A stretch of DNA of 64,000 nucleotides, taken from contig NZ_QMKK01000016.1 in the NCBI RefSeq assembly GCF_003287875.1, positions 36,001-100,000 on the forward strand, given 5' to 3'. The notes below the pieces were generated by a model. The model was given only the letters and a program-made list of their open reading frames with translations. It ran no database searches and was not told the DNA's origin. The stretch comes from Martinezella tropici (GTDB lineage Bacteria > Pseudomonadota > Alphaproteobacteria > Rhizobiales > Rhizobiaceae). The translations under genes and the position numbers were made by a program. Shown piece after piece: positions 29,853-38,665 of the stretch (its first letter is position 1; every line of letters begins with the position of its first letter).

Positions 29853-29872
29853 GACGGGGGAGCGTGCCCGTC

Positions 29873-30196
29873 TCAGAACGGCAGCTTGAAACCAGGCGGG
29901 ATCGGCAGGCCGGCGGTCAGTTCGCGCGTCTTTTCAGCGGCGATCGCCTCAGCCTTTTCCTGGGCATCCTTGTTGGCGGCGACGATCAGGTCTTCGAGGA
30001 TTTCGACATCGTCTTCCTTGAACAGCGACGGATCGATCTTGAGGCCGACCATCAGGCCCTTGCCGTTGACGGTGACTGTGACGAGGCCGCCGCCGGCCTT
30101 GCCTTCGACGCGAATGTCGGCGATCTCCGACTGCATCTTCTCCATCTTGGCCTGCATTTCCTTCACTTTGCCCATCATGCCCATGATGTCGCGCAT
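29873..30196 (-). CDS. YbaB/EbfC family nucleoid-associated protein
   Basis: A 107-residue DNA-binding protein with the family core [40 protein letters not shown] and [19 protein letters not shown]. It forms dimers and binds DNA broadly. It is 106 bases after dnaX on the same strand, the conserved dnaX-ybaB pairing, but recR is displaced. Confidence 0.95.
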   Translation of the reverse strand: MRDIMGMMGKVKEMQAKMEKMQSEIADIRVEGKAGGGLVTVTVNGKGLMVGLKIDPSLFKEDDVEILEDLIVAANKDAQEKAEAIAAEKTRELTAGLPIPPGFKLPF

Positions 30197-30302
30197 CGTT
30201 ATTGGTCCTTCTTCTAAATGCTTCTATTTCCCATCGGCTCAGATGGGCCGTCGGCCGCCAGGAGCGTCGAGCCACGCGGTTCCGCTGCCCGCTATCCTAC
30301 CC

Positions 30303-32177
30303 TTAGAATTCTATATCGTCGCCCGGCAGGATATCGCCATCGACGGATTCGGCGACCGCCGGCGGGGCGGCTGCTTCCTCTTCGTCGTCCGTCTCGGGTG
30401 CCCGCACGCGCACGTCGATGATCTTTGCGCCCGGAAATTGCGCCAGGATCGCCGCAACATCGGGGTCTTGCCGTGCATCGGCGACTCGCTGCTTCTGGGC
30501 GTTCGCTTCTGCTTCGACAAGCGTCGGCTGACCCTCTTCGCAGCTCAGGCTGACGATCCAGTGGATGCCGGTCCATTCCTTCAGCTTGACGGCAAGCTCA
30601 TTCAGCAGCGTGCCGGGAGCACCGGGGGCCAGGCTCACATCGAGCCTTCCCGGCTCCAGCTTGACCGGGCGCACGAAGGTACGCACCAGCGCCTTCATCT
30701 TCGGATCGCGCTTCTGGCTCGCAAGTTCGGCGATATCAGCCATCGAATTGACCGGTACGAGCGGTTTCGGCGCTTCGGCTGGTTTCGTCTCGATGCGGCC
30801 GACGGGCTGCGAATCCGGCTGTGTATTCGGCACGGCGCGCAACATGGCGACCGGGGCGGAAGGTGCAGGCCGTGGCGCCGGTGTTTCGACCGCGCGGGCC
30901 ATGGCGCTGCCCTGATAGGACACTGCTCCGCCGCCATTGCCGCCGCTCGGAGATGGTGAGGGGCGGGAGCCGCCATTGCCGTCGGAAAATTCGGCAAGCC
31001 TGCGTGCCGCATCTTCGGGTGCGGGAAGGTGGGCGGCATGCGCAAGACGGATCAGCACCATTTCGGCAGCGCCGGCGGTGCGCGAGGCATTCTCAGTCTC
31101 GGTAATGCCCTTGAGCAGCATCTGCCAGATGCGGGAAAGTGCCGTTACCGCGACCCCTTGCGCGAATTCCGCCGCTTTCGTGCGCTCGATTTCGCTGAGC
31201 GACGGATCGTCGGCGGCATCGGGCACATATTTGAGGCGGGTCACGAGATGGGTGAAATCGGCAAGGTCGGTCAGCACGACGACAGGGTTGGCGCCGGCCT
31301 CGTACTGGCCGTTGAATTCGGCCAGTGCCGCGGCGACGTCGCCTTTGACGATGTGGCCGAAGAGATCGACAATGCGGGCGCGGTCAGCAAGTCCAAGCAT
31401 CGCGCGTACCGCGTCGGCGGCAACGTAGCCGCTGCCATGGGCGATCGCCTGGTCGAGCAGCGACAGGCCGTCGCGCGCCGAGCCTTCGGCGGCGCGGGCG
31501 ATCATGGCGAGCGCTTCCGGCTCGGCCTCGATGCCTTCCTTGCCGGTGATGGTGGTGAACAGGCCGACGAGATCGGAGGCGCTGATGCGGCGCAGGTCGA
31601 AGCGCTGGCAGCGCGACAGCACCGTGATCGGAACCTTGCGGATTTCGGTGGTGGCGAAAATGAACTTCACATGCTCGGGCGGCTCCTCCAGCGTCTTCAG
31701 CAGCCCGTTGAAGGCCGCCGTCGACAGCATGTGCACTTCGTCGATGATGTAGACCTTGTAGCGGGCCGAGACCGGCCGGTAGCGCACCTGCTCGATGATT
31801 TCCCGGATATCATCGATACCGGTGTGGGAGGCGGCGTCCATCTCGATGACATCGACATGCCGGCCTTCCATGATCGCCTGACAATGCTCGCCGGGTTCGC
31901 GCAGGTCGATCGTGGGCCGATCGACGGCAGCGGTCTTGTAGTTGAGGGCGCGGGCCAGGATGCGGGCGGTGGTGGTCTTGCCGACACCGCGAACACCGGT
32001 CAGCATATAGGCCTGGGCGATGCGGCCGGTCTCGAACGCGTTGGTCAGCGTGCGAACCATCGGCTCCTGGCCGACCATCAGGTCCGTGAAGTCCTTGGGT
32101 CTGTATTTGCGGGCCAGCACCCGGTAACCGGTGCCGGTCGAGGCGGCATCTTTTGCTTGTCGCTCGCTGTCGCTCAT
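30303..32177 (-). CDS. dnaX: DNA polymerase III subunits gamma/tau
   Basis: Clamp-loader ATPase. The 624-residue protein has LARKYRPKDFTDLMVGQEPM, the Walker A GVRGVGKTTTARILARALNY (about 63-82), the Walker B IIDEVHMLSTAAFNGLLKTL and sensor 1 FATTEIRKVP. The usual zinc Cys cluster after Walker A is degraded, as in other rhizobial DnaX. The Pro/Ala-rich linker and C-terminal domain follow. I saw no slippery heptamer that would indicate a programmed short gamma form. Confidence 0.96.
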   Translation of the reverse strand: MSDSERQAKDAASTGTGYRVLARKYRPKDFTDLMVGQEPMVRTLTNAFETGRIAQAYMLTGVRGVGKTTTARILARALNYKTAAVDRPTIDLREPGEHCQAIMEGRHVDVIEMDAASHTGIDDIREIIEQVRYRPVSARYKVYIIDEVHMLSTAAFNGLLKTLEEPPEHVKFIFATTEIRKVPITVLSRCQRFDLRRISASDLVGLFTTITGKEGIEAEPEALAMIARAAEGSARDGLSLLDQAIAHGSGYVAADAVRAMLGLADRARIVDLFGHIVKGDVAAALAEFNGQYEAGANPVVVLTDLADFTHLVTRLKYVPDAADDPSLSEIERTKAAEFAQGVAVTALSRIWQMLLKGITETENASRTAGAAEMVLIRLAHAAHLPAPEDAARRLAEFSDGNGGSRPSPSPSGGNGGGAVSYQGSAMARAVETPAPRPAPSAPVAMLRAVPNTQPDSQPVGRIETKPAEAPKPLVPVNSMADIAELASQKRDPKMKALVRTFVRPVKLEPGRLDVSLAPGAPGTLLNELAVKLKEWTGIHWIVSLSCEEGQPTLVEAEANAQKQRVADARQDPDVAAILAQFPGAKIIDVRVRAPETDDEEEAAAPPAVAESVDGDILPGDDIEF

Positions 32178-32240
32178 CGCCCTGCTTTTTGCCCGGTGCC
32201 CTGCTTGTCGCCCGGAAAGCCGGGTCCTGCTTTCGGAAAG

Positions 32241-32339
32241 GGTGGGAGGCTGGCACGATGACCCGTGCCGGGCTCGTTAGGGCTGCTTCCTTCCGGACCT
32301 GACCCGGTTGGCGAGTGGCTCGTCCACCACCAACCTCCC
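32241..32339 (-). ncRNA. ffs: Signal recognition particle RNA (small bacterial type, 4.5S)
   Basis: The minus strand contains the invariant SRP apical region GGTCAGGTCCGGAAGGAAGC followed by AGCC, the asymmetric loop and tetraloop bound by Ffh. The ends pair: GGGAGGTTGG near 32339 with CCAGCCTCCC near 32244, giving a rod of about 97 bases. Ffh-bound RNA for membrane targeting of nascent proteins. It sits just upstream of dnaX, as often in alphaproteobacteria. Exact ends are approximate. Confidence 0.93.
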
Positions 32340-32421
32340 GGATGCACATATCGGCAATATCGTCATCAAAAGCAAGCCAAGGTCAAAAAAAACTGCTAAA
32401 CATTTGATAAAACTATGGAGG

Positions 32422-32841
32422 ATGCCCCCCTTGAAGGAGTTTACGCTCGACGACCGTCTGGCGAATGACAGCGTTTCCGTCGCCATCACCGGCCTGTGCG
32501 ACGTGCGGCTGATGAAGGATAGCCGCTGGCCGTGGCTGGTGCTGATCCCCCGCAGGCCCGGCAAATCGGAGGTTTTCGAGCTGACCCCGCTCGACCGGAT
32601 CCTGCTGACCTTCGAAACGGATAAGGTCGCAAGCGCCCTGAAGACGGTGACGGGTGCGATAAAAATCAATGTCGGGGCACTTGGAAATATCGTCCGTCAG
32701 CTTCATGTTCATGTGATTGCGCGGTTCGAAGGTGATGCCAACTGGCCAGGCCCGGTCTGGGGCTACGGCAAGGCCGAACCCTATTCGGACGAAGACATGA
32801 ACAACCTCATAGCCAAGTTGCGGGAAACGCTTTCACAATGA
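32422..32841 (+). CDS. HIT family protein
   Basis: A 139-residue HIT-fold protein. It has LNPRR-like WPWLVLIPRRPG and the C-terminal histidine triad region IVRQLHVHVIARFEGDANWP; the third His of HxHxHxx is replaced by Ala, a change I believe common in this rhizobial subgroup. HIT proteins hydrolyse or transfer nucleotide phosphoramidates; the substrate is unknown. The stop overlaps the nudC start by four bases, implying coupling with another nucleotide hydrolase. Confidence 0.87.
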   Translation: MPPLKEFTLDDRLANDSVSVAITGLCDVRLMKDSRWPWLVLIPRRPGKSEVFELTPLDRILLTFETDKVASALKTVTGAIKINVGALGNIVRQLHVHVIARFEGDANWPGPVWGYGKAEPYSDEDMNNLIAKLRETLSQ

Positions 32842-33797
32842 GCCATTCCATCTTTTCCTCGGATGCGCCGCATCCCGAAGCCAGCAGTCTCACCGCCTTT
32901 GCGGAAAACCAGCTCAACCGGGATGCCGAGCATCGCGACGAGGAATCGATCAAGCAGGCCCTCGCCAAGGACGGCACGCATATCCTGGCATTCGCACAGG
33001 ATCGGCTTGTCCTGAAGCATGACGGGCAGGTACTCGATCCGCTGTTTGCCCGCTACGAGCTGCAGGAACTCGATCCGAATTGGGAGGAAGCCGTGTTGCT
33101 CGGCTATCGCAAGACCGGCGAGCCCAGGCTTGCCGTGCCGGTGCGGGTCAATGCCGACGAGCTTGCCAGCCAGTATAAGCCCGCCGACATGCGCTCCCTC
33201 TGGCGCGACCTGCTGCTCGAAGGCGAAATCCTGGGCGAGGCCGCTCAGGGCATGAGCCTCCTCCGCTGGAATGGCGACAACCGCTTCTGCGGCCGCTGCG
33301 GCTCGGTCATGGACAGCCGGATCGGCGGCTACAAGCGGGTCTGCACGGCCTGCGAACATACGATCTTCCCGCGCACGGACCCTGTGGTCATCATGCTTTG
33401 CATCGACGAGGAGAGGAATCGCTGCCTGCTCGGCCGCAGCCATCATTTCGCGCCGGGCATGTATTCCTGTCTCGCCGGTTTCGTCGAACCGGGTGAAACC
33501 ATCGAGAATGCGGTGCGTCGAGAGACGCATGAGGAATCCGGCATTCATATCGGCCGCGTGCGCTACCATGCTTCCCAGCCCTGGCCCATGCCGCATTCCC
33601 TTATGATTGGCTGCTATGCCGAGGCCAAGTCGACGGACATTCATATGGATGAGGCCGAGCTCGAGGATTGCCGCTGGTTTACCCCGGAGGAGACGCTCGC
33701 CATGCTCGACCGCGTCTCGGCTTCCGGCAACACATCTCCGCCCAAGGGCGCCATCGCCCATCGCCTGATGCGCGACTGGGTGGAATGGAAGCGCTAG
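32838..33797 (+). CDS. nudC: NAD(+)/NADH pyrophosphatase
   Basis: Cleaves NADH to NMNH and AMP and removes NAD caps from RNA in family members. The 319-residue protein has a zinc ribbon (FCGRCG ... VCTAC, about residues 151-173), the Nudix box GFVEPGETIENAVRRETHEE (then SG), and the NudC-specific SQPWPMPHSLMIGCYAEA. It overlaps the upstream HIT gene and is followed at 12 bases by a WYL regulator. Confidence 0.95.
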   Translation: MSHSIFSSDAPHPEASSLTAFAENQLNRDAEHRDEESIKQALAKDGTHILAFAQDRLVLKHDGQVLDPLFARYELQELDPNWEEAVLLGYRKTGEPRLAVPVRVNADELASQYKPADMRSLWRDLLLEGEILGEAAQGMSLLRWNGDNRFCGRCGSVMDSRIGGYKRVCTACEHTIFPRTDPVVIMLCIDEERNRCLLGRSHHFAPGMYSCLAGFVEPGETIENAVRRETHEESGIHIGRVRYHASQPWPMPHSLMIGCYAEAKSTDIHMDEAELEDCRWFTPEETLAMLDRVSASGNTSPPKGAIAHRLMRDWVEWKR

Positions 33798-33809
33798 GAC
33801 TATCCTGCC

Positions 33810-34496
33810 ATGGCCCGCTCCGAACGCTTGCTGACGCTGTTGCAGACGCTGCGGCGCTATCGTCGTCCGGTGAGCGGTGCCGTTCTGGCGGAGGAAACCG
33901 GCGTCAGCCTGCGCACGCTCTATCGCGATATCGCCAGTCTGCAGTCGCAAGGCGCTATGATCGAGGGCGAGCCCGGCATCGGTTATGTTCTGAAGCCCGG
34001 CTTCATGCTGCCGCCGATGATGTTTTCGCAAGACGAGATCGAGGCGCTGGTGCTGGGGTCGAGATGGGTGGCGCGAGCAACCGATGCCCGCTTGGCGGCA
34101 GCCGGAACCGATGCTCTCGCCAAGATCGCTGCCGTTCTGCCTCCAGAGATGCGCGAGGCGATCGATCAGGCCGCCGTGGTCGTCGGCACGCGCCGCATCA
34201 CGGAAGACAAGGCCGATCTCTCCCTGATGCGCAAGGCGATCCGCACCGAACGCATGGTGCAATTGACCTATGGCGATGTGAACGGCGCCATTTCCACCCG
34301 CCGTATCTGGCCCTTCGCGCTCGGCTATTTCGACAATTCCCGCATCATCATGGCATGGTGCGAGCTGCGCCAGGATTTCCGCCATTTCCGCGCCGACCGC
34401 ATCGTCGATTTCGCGGTGCTCGAGGCGCGCTACCCGCGCCGTCGCGTCGCGCTTGCAAGAGAATGGCAAGCCAAAGAGGGCATTGCCCATAATTGA
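33810..34496 (+). CDS. YafY-type HTH and WYL domain transcriptional regulator
   Basis: A 228-residue DeoR-like regulator: N-terminal HTH_11 (RLLTLLQTLRRYRRPVSGAV, ETGVSLRTLYRDIASLQSQG) and a C-terminal WYL domain (RTERMVQLTYGDVNGAISTR; WPFALGYFDNSRIIMAWCEL). WYL domains sense ligands or nucleic acid. A strong operator-like dyad lies at 34512-34534, just after this gene and before a small gene and a VOC gene, so local regulation is likely. Confidence 0.92.
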   Translation: MARSERLLTLLQTLRRYRRPVSGAVLAEETGVSLRTLYRDIASLQSQGAMIEGEPGIGYVLKPGFMLPPMMFSQDEIEALVLGSRWVARATDARLAAAGTDALAKIAAVLPPEMREAIDQAAVVVGTRRITEDKADLSLMRKAIRTERMVQLTYGDVNGAISTRRIWPFALGYFDNSRIIMAWCELRQDFRHFRADRIVDFAVLEARYPRRRVALAREWQAKEGIAHN

Positions 34497-34511
34497 CTGG
34501 CTGGCGCGATG

Positions 34512-34547
34512 CTACTGCCAGAAACTGTCAGTAGGGATAGTTATAAT
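34512..34547 (+). promoter_or_regulatory. Operator-like dyad with -10 box before the 75-residue protein gene
   Basis: CTACTGCCAG (34512-34521) and CTGTCAGTAG (34525-34534) are inverted arms around AAA with one mismatch. A perfect TATAAT follows at 34542-34547, so the dyad would cover the -35 zone. The adjacent WYL regulator is the obvious candidate ligand-dependent binder. This is inferred from position and symmetry only. Confidence 0.6.
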
Positions 34548-34579
34548 CGGCTCCATCCAAACAGGAAGGAGGACCGATC

Positions 34580-34807
34580 ATGGCAAGTAGCGTTTTCATC
34601 ACGATGAAAGGAATGCATCGCGGCGACGTCGAGGCGCACAGAGGCAAGCATCGGTCATGGCTGGATCGTCTTTCTGAGATCGCGCTTGGCTATTTCACCC
34701 GCCGGTGGAATCGCCTCGATATCGAAGAAGTGCCGGATTCCGTGAAACGAGATCTGGGCTTCCTGGACGGCTGTGCTCCGTATCGAGAGGAAGATCGGAT
34801 GCGCTGA
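34580..34807 (+). CDS. Small protein of unknown function (75 residues)
   Basis: Encodes a basic 75-residue protein with RLSEIALGYFTRRWNRLDIE followed by EVPDSVKRDLGFLDGCAPYR. The VKRDLGF segment faintly recalls DUF1127-type small proteins, but I do not claim that. A good SD (AGGAAGGAGG) precedes the ATG and a -10 box with an operator-like dyad lies upstream, so it is very likely expressed. Confidence 0.7.
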   Translation: MASSVFITMKGMHRGDVEAHRGKHRSWLDRLSEIALGYFTRRWNRLDIEEVPDSVKRDLGFLDGCAPYREEDRMR

Positions 34808-35027
34808 GGCCGGCCGCGGGAGCTCGTCGCGGCCTTCGCGATAACGACATACGCATAATCAAACATCCGAGCGCAAGGCGCTGATCTCAACAGCGCAATG
34901 CCCTTTGGAAGCGCATCTTCGCAAGCACCCAACCAGGCAATGACACGGTCATCTCCGGCGAACTTTGTTCCGTTCGCCGGCCCTATCCGCATGCCCTTAA
35001 CTCCACCAAAACAAGAGGAATATCCAA
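34808..35027. other. Gap with inverted repeat before the first VOC gene
   Basis: No gene seen. CCGGCGAA (34955-34962) and TTCGCCGG (34973-34980) form perfect 8-bp arms with a nested GAAC/GTTC. GATAACGACATACGCATAATC at 34841 resembles a degraded copy of the repeat at 40958-41002. Confidence 0.45.
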
Positions 35028-35396
35028 ATGACAAGCCCGAATCTCATCATCTTCTACGTCAAGGATCCCAGCGAAAGCACGCCGTTCTACCGCGATCTCT
35101 TTGGCCGTGAGCCGGCATTCGCCTCGCCGAATTTCGTGGCCTTCGCGCTCGATAATGGCTTAAGTCTCGGTCTCTGGCGCCGCAGCAGCGTCGAGCCACA
35201 GCCCTCCGCCATCGGCAATCGCGGCGAACTGGGCTTCATGGTCGAAGGCACCGGGGCCGTCGAGCAGCACTACAGGGATTGGAAGGCGCGCGGCCTGCCG
35301 ATCGCGCAGGAACTGACGACGATGGATTTCGGCCCGACTTTCGTCGTTCTTGATCCCGACGGCCATCGCCTGCGCGTTTGTGAGCCGGATAAGTGA
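35028..35396 (+). CDS. VOC family protein (glyoxalase/bleomycin-resistance fold)
   Basis: A 122-residue VOC protein: NLIIFYVKDPSESTPFYRDL at the start and FVVLDPDGHRLRVCEPDK at the end, with the beta-alpha-beta-beta-beta repeats of the fold. Metal ligands cannot be fixed and the substrate is unknown. SD GAGGAA precedes the ATG. A second VOC gene follows 214 bases later, separated by a dispersed repeat; both could belong to the WYL regulator's neighbourhood. Confidence 0.85.
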   Translation: MTSPNLIIFYVKDPSESTPFYRDLFGREPAFASPNFVAFALDNGLSLGLWRRSSVEPQPSAIGNRGELGFMVEGTGAVEQHYRDWKARGLPIAQELTTMDFGPTFVVLDPDGHRLRVCEPDK

Positions 35397-35404
35397 ATTC
35401 ATGC

Positions 35405-35590
35405 CCTGCCTGCCCCTCACCCTAGCCCTCTCCCCGCTTTCGGGGAGAGGGGACGATCTGTGTTCCCTCGCCAAGCCGATGATGGAAGGTAGGCTGCAGG
35501 TGGGTCTATCCCCTTCTCCGCAGGCGGGGAGAAGGTGGCCGCCCTTCGGCAAGCTGAGGAGGCCGGATGAGGGGCTTGAGATGATAGGCG
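35405..35590. repeat. Dispersed palindromic repeat region between two VOC genes
   Basis: CCCTCTCCCC (35428-35437) and GGGGAGAGGG (35443-35452) form a hairpin with the same CACCCTAGCCCTCTCC core as at 13637. A second hairpin, CCCCTTCTCCGC with GCGGGGAGAAGG, lies near 35510-35536 and is followed by GCCGGATGAGGGG, which recurs near 46385. Confidence 0.75.
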
Positions 35591-35610
35591 TCCGCAAAAG
35601 ACATTGATCG

Positions 35611-36036
35611 ATGCACCCAAAACCACGCGAGGAACAGTTGCTCCATCATATTTCGTTCGGTGTATCCGATATCGAGAAAGCCGCCGCCTTCTATGACGCA
35701 GCATTTGCGCCGCTCGGTTATATCAGGGTTTGGGAAGACTTGACCCCCGGCGATCCCGACCAGGCGATCGGATATGGCCCGCCGGGTGGGGGCGATAAGT
35801 TCGCCATCAAACTGCGCGGCAAAGAGGCTCATGCGCCAGGCCCAGGCTTTCATCTCGCCTTTGCTGCACAGGGCCGTGAGGCTGTCGTCCTGTTCCATCA
35901 GGCCGCATTGGCTCATGGCGGCAAGGATAATGGCGCACCTGGTCTTCGACCGCATTACGGGCCGACTTATTTCGCCGCCTTCGTCATCGATCCGGACGGG
36001 CATCGCATCGAGGTCGTGACCAAGGCCGAAGGATAG
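35611..36036 (+). CDS. VOC family protein
   Basis: A 141-residue VOC-fold protein of the glyoxalase-like subgroup: LLHHISFGVSDIEKAAAFYD with a conserved His, DQAIGYGPPGGGDKFAIKL, and FAAFVIDPDGHRIEVVTKAE. These proteins in proteobacteria are often annotated as lyases or dioxygenase-like but few are characterised. It is a different subgroup from the preceding VOC gene. Confidence 0.87.
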   Translation: MHPKPREEQLLHHISFGVSDIEKAAAFYDAAFAPLGYIRVWEDLTPGDPDQAIGYGPPGGGDKFAIKLRGKEAHAPGPGFHLAFAAQGREAVVLFHQAALAHGGKDNGAPGLRPHYGPTYFAAFVIDPDGHRIEVVTKAEG

Positions 36037-36240
36037 CCGGCCGTGGAATTGTAGCGGTTTAACCACTCGTCCTCGGGGTTCAAGGCTTTGCTCTTCGAGC
36101 TCCGCACCTCACCACGAGGACTGATCTTTGTGTGCCTCACCACAGGGCGTTATCCACCTCGTGGTGCAGAGCGGCGCCGTCAAGCGCGGCGAAAACGGTG
36201 CTGCCTCGAACCACGAGGTGGCCCGGGTTCGCGTCGAATG

Positions 36241-37095
36241 TTAGAGATCGCCCCGCGTCGGATGACCCTTGTAGACGCCCAGGATCCGGACCTTTTCGGA
36301 GAAGAAACGCAGTTCCTCCAGCGCGCGGCGCACATGCGGATCCGAAGGGTGGCCCTCGATGTCCGCATAGAACTGCGTTGCGACAAAACGGCCGCCGAGC
36401 TGATAGCTTTCCAGCTTCGTCATGTTGATGCCGTTGGTGGCGAAGCCGCCGAGCGCCTTGTAGAGGGCGGCTGGAATGTTGCGGACGTTGAAGACGAAAG
36501 TCGTGACGATCTTTTCATCCGCCGAACTGCGTTCCGTCCAATCCTCGTCGCGCGAAAGGATGACGAAGCGCGTCATGTTGTTTTCGGTGTCTTCCACATT
36601 CTCGGCGATGATTTCCAGCCCATAGAGATCGGCCGCAAGCCGCGGCGCCAGCGCCGCCATGCTGCGGTCGCCGGTTTCCTTGATCAGCTTGGCAGCCCCC
36701 GCCGTATCGCCGGCAATGACAGGCTTCCAGCCGTTGGCGCGGACGATGTTGCGGCATTGGCCGAGCGCATGGATATGGCTGTGCACCGTGCGGATTTCTT
36801 CCTTCTTTACGCCTGGCAGCACCATCAGCTGGAAGCGGATCGGCATGAAATATTCGCCGACGATATGCAGGCGCGATTCCGGCAGCAGATGATGGATGTC
36901 GGCGACGCGGCCGGCGATCGTGTTTTCGATCGGGATCATGCCGAGATCGGCATCGCCGTTCTCGATGGCGGTGAGGGCATCCTCGAAGGTTTGGCAGGGC
37001 AGCGGCTCCATGGTCGGGAACATGTCGCGGCTGGCCATGTCGGAATTGGCGCCGTACTCGCCCTGGAAGGAGATCTTGTTGGTCTTGGTAATCAT
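36241..37095 (-). CDS. pheA: Prephenate dehydratase
   Basis: Converts prephenate to phenylpyruvate in phenylalanine synthesis. The 284-residue monofunctional enzyme has KISFQGEYGANSDMASRDMF, the catalytic NTIAGRVADIHHLL region, GDTAGAAKLIKETGDRSMAA with the conserved Thr, and a C-terminal ACT domain (VFNVRNIPAALYKALGGFAT; NMTKLESYQLGGRFVATQFY). No chorismate mutase part is present. It follows kdsB by 24 bases. Confidence 0.96.
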   Translation of the reverse strand: MITKTNKISFQGEYGANSDMASRDMFPTMEPLPCQTFEDALTAIENGDADLGMIPIENTIAGRVADIHHLLPESRLHIVGEYFMPIRFQLMVLPGVKKEEIRTVHSHIHALGQCRNIVRANGWKPVIAGDTAGAAKLIKETGDRSMAALAPRLAADLYGLEIIAENVEDTENNMTRFVILSRDEDWTERSSADEKIVTTFVFNVRNIPAALYKALGGFATNGINMTKLESYQLGGRFVATQFYADIEGHPSDPHVRRALEELRFFSEKVRILGVYKGHPTRGDL

Positions 37096-37119
37096 GGGAC
37101 TGCCCTTGGGGGAATGCCG

Positions 37120-37875
37120 TCAGAGAGAAGCGGCGGAGAGGATGCATCTGGCCTTTTCGAGGTCGGCGGGAGTATCGACACCGAGCGGGACCGTGTCAAC
37201 GATCTCGACATCGATGCGCATGCCGGCCTCCAGCGCCCTCAGCTGCTCCAGTGATTCGCGCAATTCCAGCGTCGATGGGCCGAGGCTCACGAATTTCGCG
37301 AGTGCAGCGCGGCGGTAAGCGTAGAGGCCGATATGGTGATAGAGCGGCCCCTTGCCGTAGGGGGCGGTCGTGCGGGTAAAATAGAGCGCGCGCAGGCGGC
37401 TCTCCGAGATCGGCGAGCCGATGACCTTGACGACGCTCGGCGCAGTCTTTTCTTCTTCGTCCTTGATCTCGACGGTCAGCGTCGCGATGTCGACGGCCGG
37501 ATCTTCCAGCGGGCGCAGCGAGGCGCGGATGGTCGCTGGATCGATGGTCGGCAGGTCGCCTTGCACATTGACGACGATCTCCGCGCGACCTTCAGGATCG
37601 ACCGCCTGCAGCGCCTCGTAAATGCGGTCCGAGCCGGATTGATGGTCGGTGCGCGTCATGACGACCTCGAAGCCGGCATTAGCGACGGCGGCATAGGTAT
37701 CCTCATGGTCGACGGCGACGACGATGCGACCGATCGCCGCCTCGCGCGCGCGCTTGGCAACCTGTACGATCATGGGCAGACCGCAAATGTCAGCCAGCGG
37801 CTTGCCCGGCAGGCGCGTGGAGGCCATGCGGGCGGGAATGAGGACCAGCGTCTTGTCTAAATTCGGATCAGTCAT
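37120..37875 (-). CDS. kdsB: 3-deoxy-manno-octulosonate cytidylyltransferase
   Basis: Activates Kdo as CMP-Kdo for lipid A core synthesis. The 251-residue protein has [20 protein letters not shown], the [20 protein letters not shown] segment, and [21 protein letters not shown] start at ATG 37875 rather than 45 bases upstream because the family begins close to TLVLIPAR. It is cotranscribed with pheA and divergent from a cytochrome c gene. Confidence 0.95.
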   Translation of the reverse strand: MTDPNLDKTLVLIPARMASTRLPGKPLADICGLPMIVQVAKRAREAAIGRIVVAVDHEDTYAAVANAGFEVVMTRTDHQSGSDRIYEALQAVDPEGRAEIVVNVQGDLPTIDPATIRASLRPLEDPAVDIATLTVEIKDEEEKTAPSVVKVIGSPISESRLRALYFTRTTAPYGKGPLYHHIGLYAYRRAALAKFVSLGPSTLELRESLEQLRALEAGMRIDVEIVDTVPLGVDTPADLEKARCILSAASL

Positions 37876-38026
37876 TGTTGGGCCTTCTATTCCCGAGGGA
37901 AAAGTGTCAAAACGTCTCACGGTGGAGACCGTTTACAGAGTTGCAAGAAACAGCCAAAAGACATAGGTTTCGCGCGAATTCAAGATGGGCCGGCGGAGGA
38001 TGCCGGCGGCGAGGGGAGCATAGCAG

Positions 38027-38605
38027 ATGAATTCATCCTACGTGAACATGGGTGTCGGGGCGCTTCTGGCCACGCTGTTCGTGTTGAAGTCCGTGTCGCT
38101 CGCGTCAGGATTTATTTTCCATTCAGAGACACCGGAAAAGCCCGGTTTCGCGATTGTTGCGACCGAGGAGCCGGCTGCAGGCGGTGACAAGGGTGCGGCC
38201 GCCAAGGCGGAAACGCCGATCGCCCAGCTGCTGCAGAAGGCTGACGCCAAAGCCGGCGAAGCCATCTTCAAGAAGTGTCAGGCCTGTCATTCCGGAGAGA
38301 AGGGAGGACCGAACAAGGTCGGCCCCGATCTCTGGGGTATTGTCGACCGTCCGGTCGCCGAACACGAGGGCTTTGCCTATTCGGCCGGCATGAAGGAATT
38401 TTCCAAGGGCGGTTCGGAAAAGTGGACCTATGATCATCTCTATCACTTCCTCGCAGCTCCGAAGAAGTTCGTCGCCGGTACGGCGATGGGCTTTGCCGGT
38501 CTGCCGAAGGAAGAGGACCGCGCCAACGTGATCGCCTATCTGCGTACGCTGGCCGATACGCAGGTGCCGTTGCCGGATCCGAACGCACCGGCCGCTACGA
38601 ACTGA
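38027..38605 (+). CDS. Membrane-anchored cytochrome c (CycM type)
   Basis: A 192-residue class I cytochrome c with an uncleaved-looking N-terminal hydrophobic anchor ([20 protein letters not shown]), a short linker, then haem-binding [20 protein letters not shown] (CxxCH at about residues 85-89) and the axial Met in GTAMGFAG. This matches CycM/c552-like electron carriers between the bc1 complex and aa3 oxidase. Divergent from kdsB. Confidence 0.9.
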   Translation: MNSSYVNMGVGALLATLFVLKSVSLASGFIFHSETPEKPGFAIVATEEPAAGGDKGAAAKAETPIAQLLQKADAKAGEAIFKKCQACHSGEKGGPNKVGPDLWGIVDRPVAEHEGFAYSAGMKEFSKGGSEKWTYDHLYHFLAAPKKFVAGTAMGFAGLPKEEDRANVIAYLRTLADTQVPLPDPNAPAATN

Positions 38606-38626
38606 GATAATCTGAATGATGGATTG

Positions 38627-38654
38627 AAACCCGGCTGCCAGGAGCCGGGTTTTT
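38627..38654. terminator. Bidirectional terminator between cytochrome c and patatin genes
   Basis: AACCCGGCT (38628-38636) and AGCCGGGTT (38643-38651) flank a six-base loop, followed by TTTT on the plus strand. The genes on either side converge on it. Confidence 0.8.
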
Positions 38655-38665
38655 CATGCTGCTGT

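Noticed and set aside
32422..32841. Loss of the third His of the HIT triad
   Set aside because: The remaining fold and the HVHVIAR context look typical for this rhizobial subgroup, so I do not treat it as a defect.
32781..34490. 569-codon minus-strand frame opposite nudC and the WYL gene
   Set aside because: It spans two real genes in the opposite direction and reads as Arg/His-rich noise.
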